DNA from: Methanobacteriota archaeon
GTDB taxonomy: Archaea; Halobacteriota; Methanocellia; Methanocellales; Methanocellaceae
Length of the DNA: 22,227 nucleotides
NCBI GenBank assembly: GCA_023436075.1
Contig: JAEZKS010000222.1
Coordinates: 1-22,227, forward strand
Reading direction: 5' to 3'
Positions 21,770 through 22,227 of this stretch are shown piece by piece; the first letter of the stretch is position 1, and each line of letters begins with the position of its first letter. Both the position numbers and the translations under genes were made by a program. The notes beneath the pieces were generated by a model. The model had not been told where the DNA came from. It did not search any database and saw nothing but the letters and a program-made list of their open reading frames with translations.

Positions 21770-22227
21770 GGCCGACGTACGCAATACCGCTGCTGGCCTC
21801 CATTGGGCTGGCGTTGATGTTCCTCGTCTTGACGTCGCCGGCTTTTGCCACTGATGGTTATGAGCTGGATGGTTGGGTGAATTGTGGTACGCCGACTCAG
21901 ATTACCGGAGGTACTGTAACGGCGTGGATCAACAGTGACAACCATAGTGTTTCTGTCACCATAAGGCAGAATGGCCGCGCTGACATGTCGGGCGATGTCG
22001 AATTGAGCGACTACAGGAGCTTCGACGATCTCAGGGTCGTCTTGCTTGGAAACGGCATCGATCGCGACCACAATAAGGTCTATCTGATGATCTCGAGAGT
22101 ATATGATGGTGGTCCGGCTACGTCCGGGACGGCGCTGTCTTGCAGTGTGATCGGGCAGAAGGCTCTGGGCGGGGATAAGGTCGTTTTCCCGATCGTCGTA
22201 CAGAACCTCGATGACGTGGCCCATACG
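21766..22227 (+). CDS. Secreted Ig/NEW3-type protein, cassette 3 (partial)
   Basis: The frame from the ATG at 21766 stays open to the window end (154 residues seen). A signal peptide (MRPTYAIPLLASIGLALMF, cut after about PAFA, 28) is followed by a beta-rich domain (29-125) with GWVNCGTPTQITGGTV, then TALSCSVIGQKALGGDKVVF and PIVVQNLDDVAHT, which aligns with IYCDTPGQLALGGDTVTF and PVVIQNYDDDHT of the cassette 2 exoprotein. It is therefore the same protein type with the rest of its repeats beyond the window. Its start overlaps the permease stop (ATGA), as in the other two cassettes. Confidence 0.85.
   Translation, partial: MRPTYAIPLLASIGLALMFLVLTSPAFATDGYELDGWVNCGTPTQITGGTVTAWINSDNHSVSVTIRQNGRADMSGDVELSDYRSFDDLRVVLLGNGIDRDHNKVYLMISRVYDGGPATSGTALSCSVIGQKALGGDKVVFPIVVQNLDDVAHT

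Noticed and set aside
1..22227. CRISPR array, tRNA or rRNA genes, insertion sequence with transposase
   Set aside because: No regularly spaced repeats, cloverleaf-like sequences, rRNA stretches or transposase frames were seen on either strand.

Overview
The window looks like part of a methanogenic archaeon's chromosome, most probably of the Methanocella (Rice Cluster I, Methanocellales) type. The grounds are an archaeal-length triosephosphate isomerase, a fused formaldehyde-activating enzyme/hexulose-phosphate synthase, a DhnA-type aldolase fragment, TATA-box promoters often about 31 bases ahead of the start codon (leaderless style), and membrane-anchored regulators with two winged helices. 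The genus is inference; no 16S or methanogenesis gene is present.

Left part (1-7420), GC-rich and mostly housekeeping: an N-terminally truncated class I aldolase, a DUF457/YdjM-type membrane protein, a small conserved-looking protein, tpiA, a four-helix membrane protein, a decayed DUF3788 fragment, a TetR regulator divergent from a Tat-exported nitroreductase-like protein with two palindromic operators between them, an intact DUF3788 gene, a 770-base non-coding stretch holding an imperfect long inverted repeat, and the fae-hps fusion. TPI, the aldolase fragment and Fae-Hps all concern triose/pentose/C1 carbon flow.

Middle part (7500-12000), clearly AT-richer: two doubtful small ORFs, a long AT-rich gap with a promoter-like element and a strong hairpin (possible small RNA or leader), a secreted zinc phospholipase C/P1-nuclease-like protein, and a first ABC cassette (ATPase, ABC-2 permease, small membrane-anchored outside-facing protein).

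Right part (12000-22227): three tandem small extracytoplasmic proteins that are paralogues of the third gene of cassette 1, two of them behind duplicated promoters; a divergent two-gene unit coding a secreted protein with a PPC/P-like C-terminal domain and a membrane-anchored double winged-helix regulator; then two more ABC cassettes. Cassettes 2 and 3 end in a large secreted or membrane-anchored protein with Ig/NEW3-like repeats (the last is cut by the window end). In all three cassettes the permease and third gene overlap by ATGA, so the three proteins are probably made together as one complex. The repeated ATPase-permease-exoprotein architecture with a diversifying third component is the most interesting system here; its substrate is unknown. 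Probably it is an envelope-related exporter or extractor.
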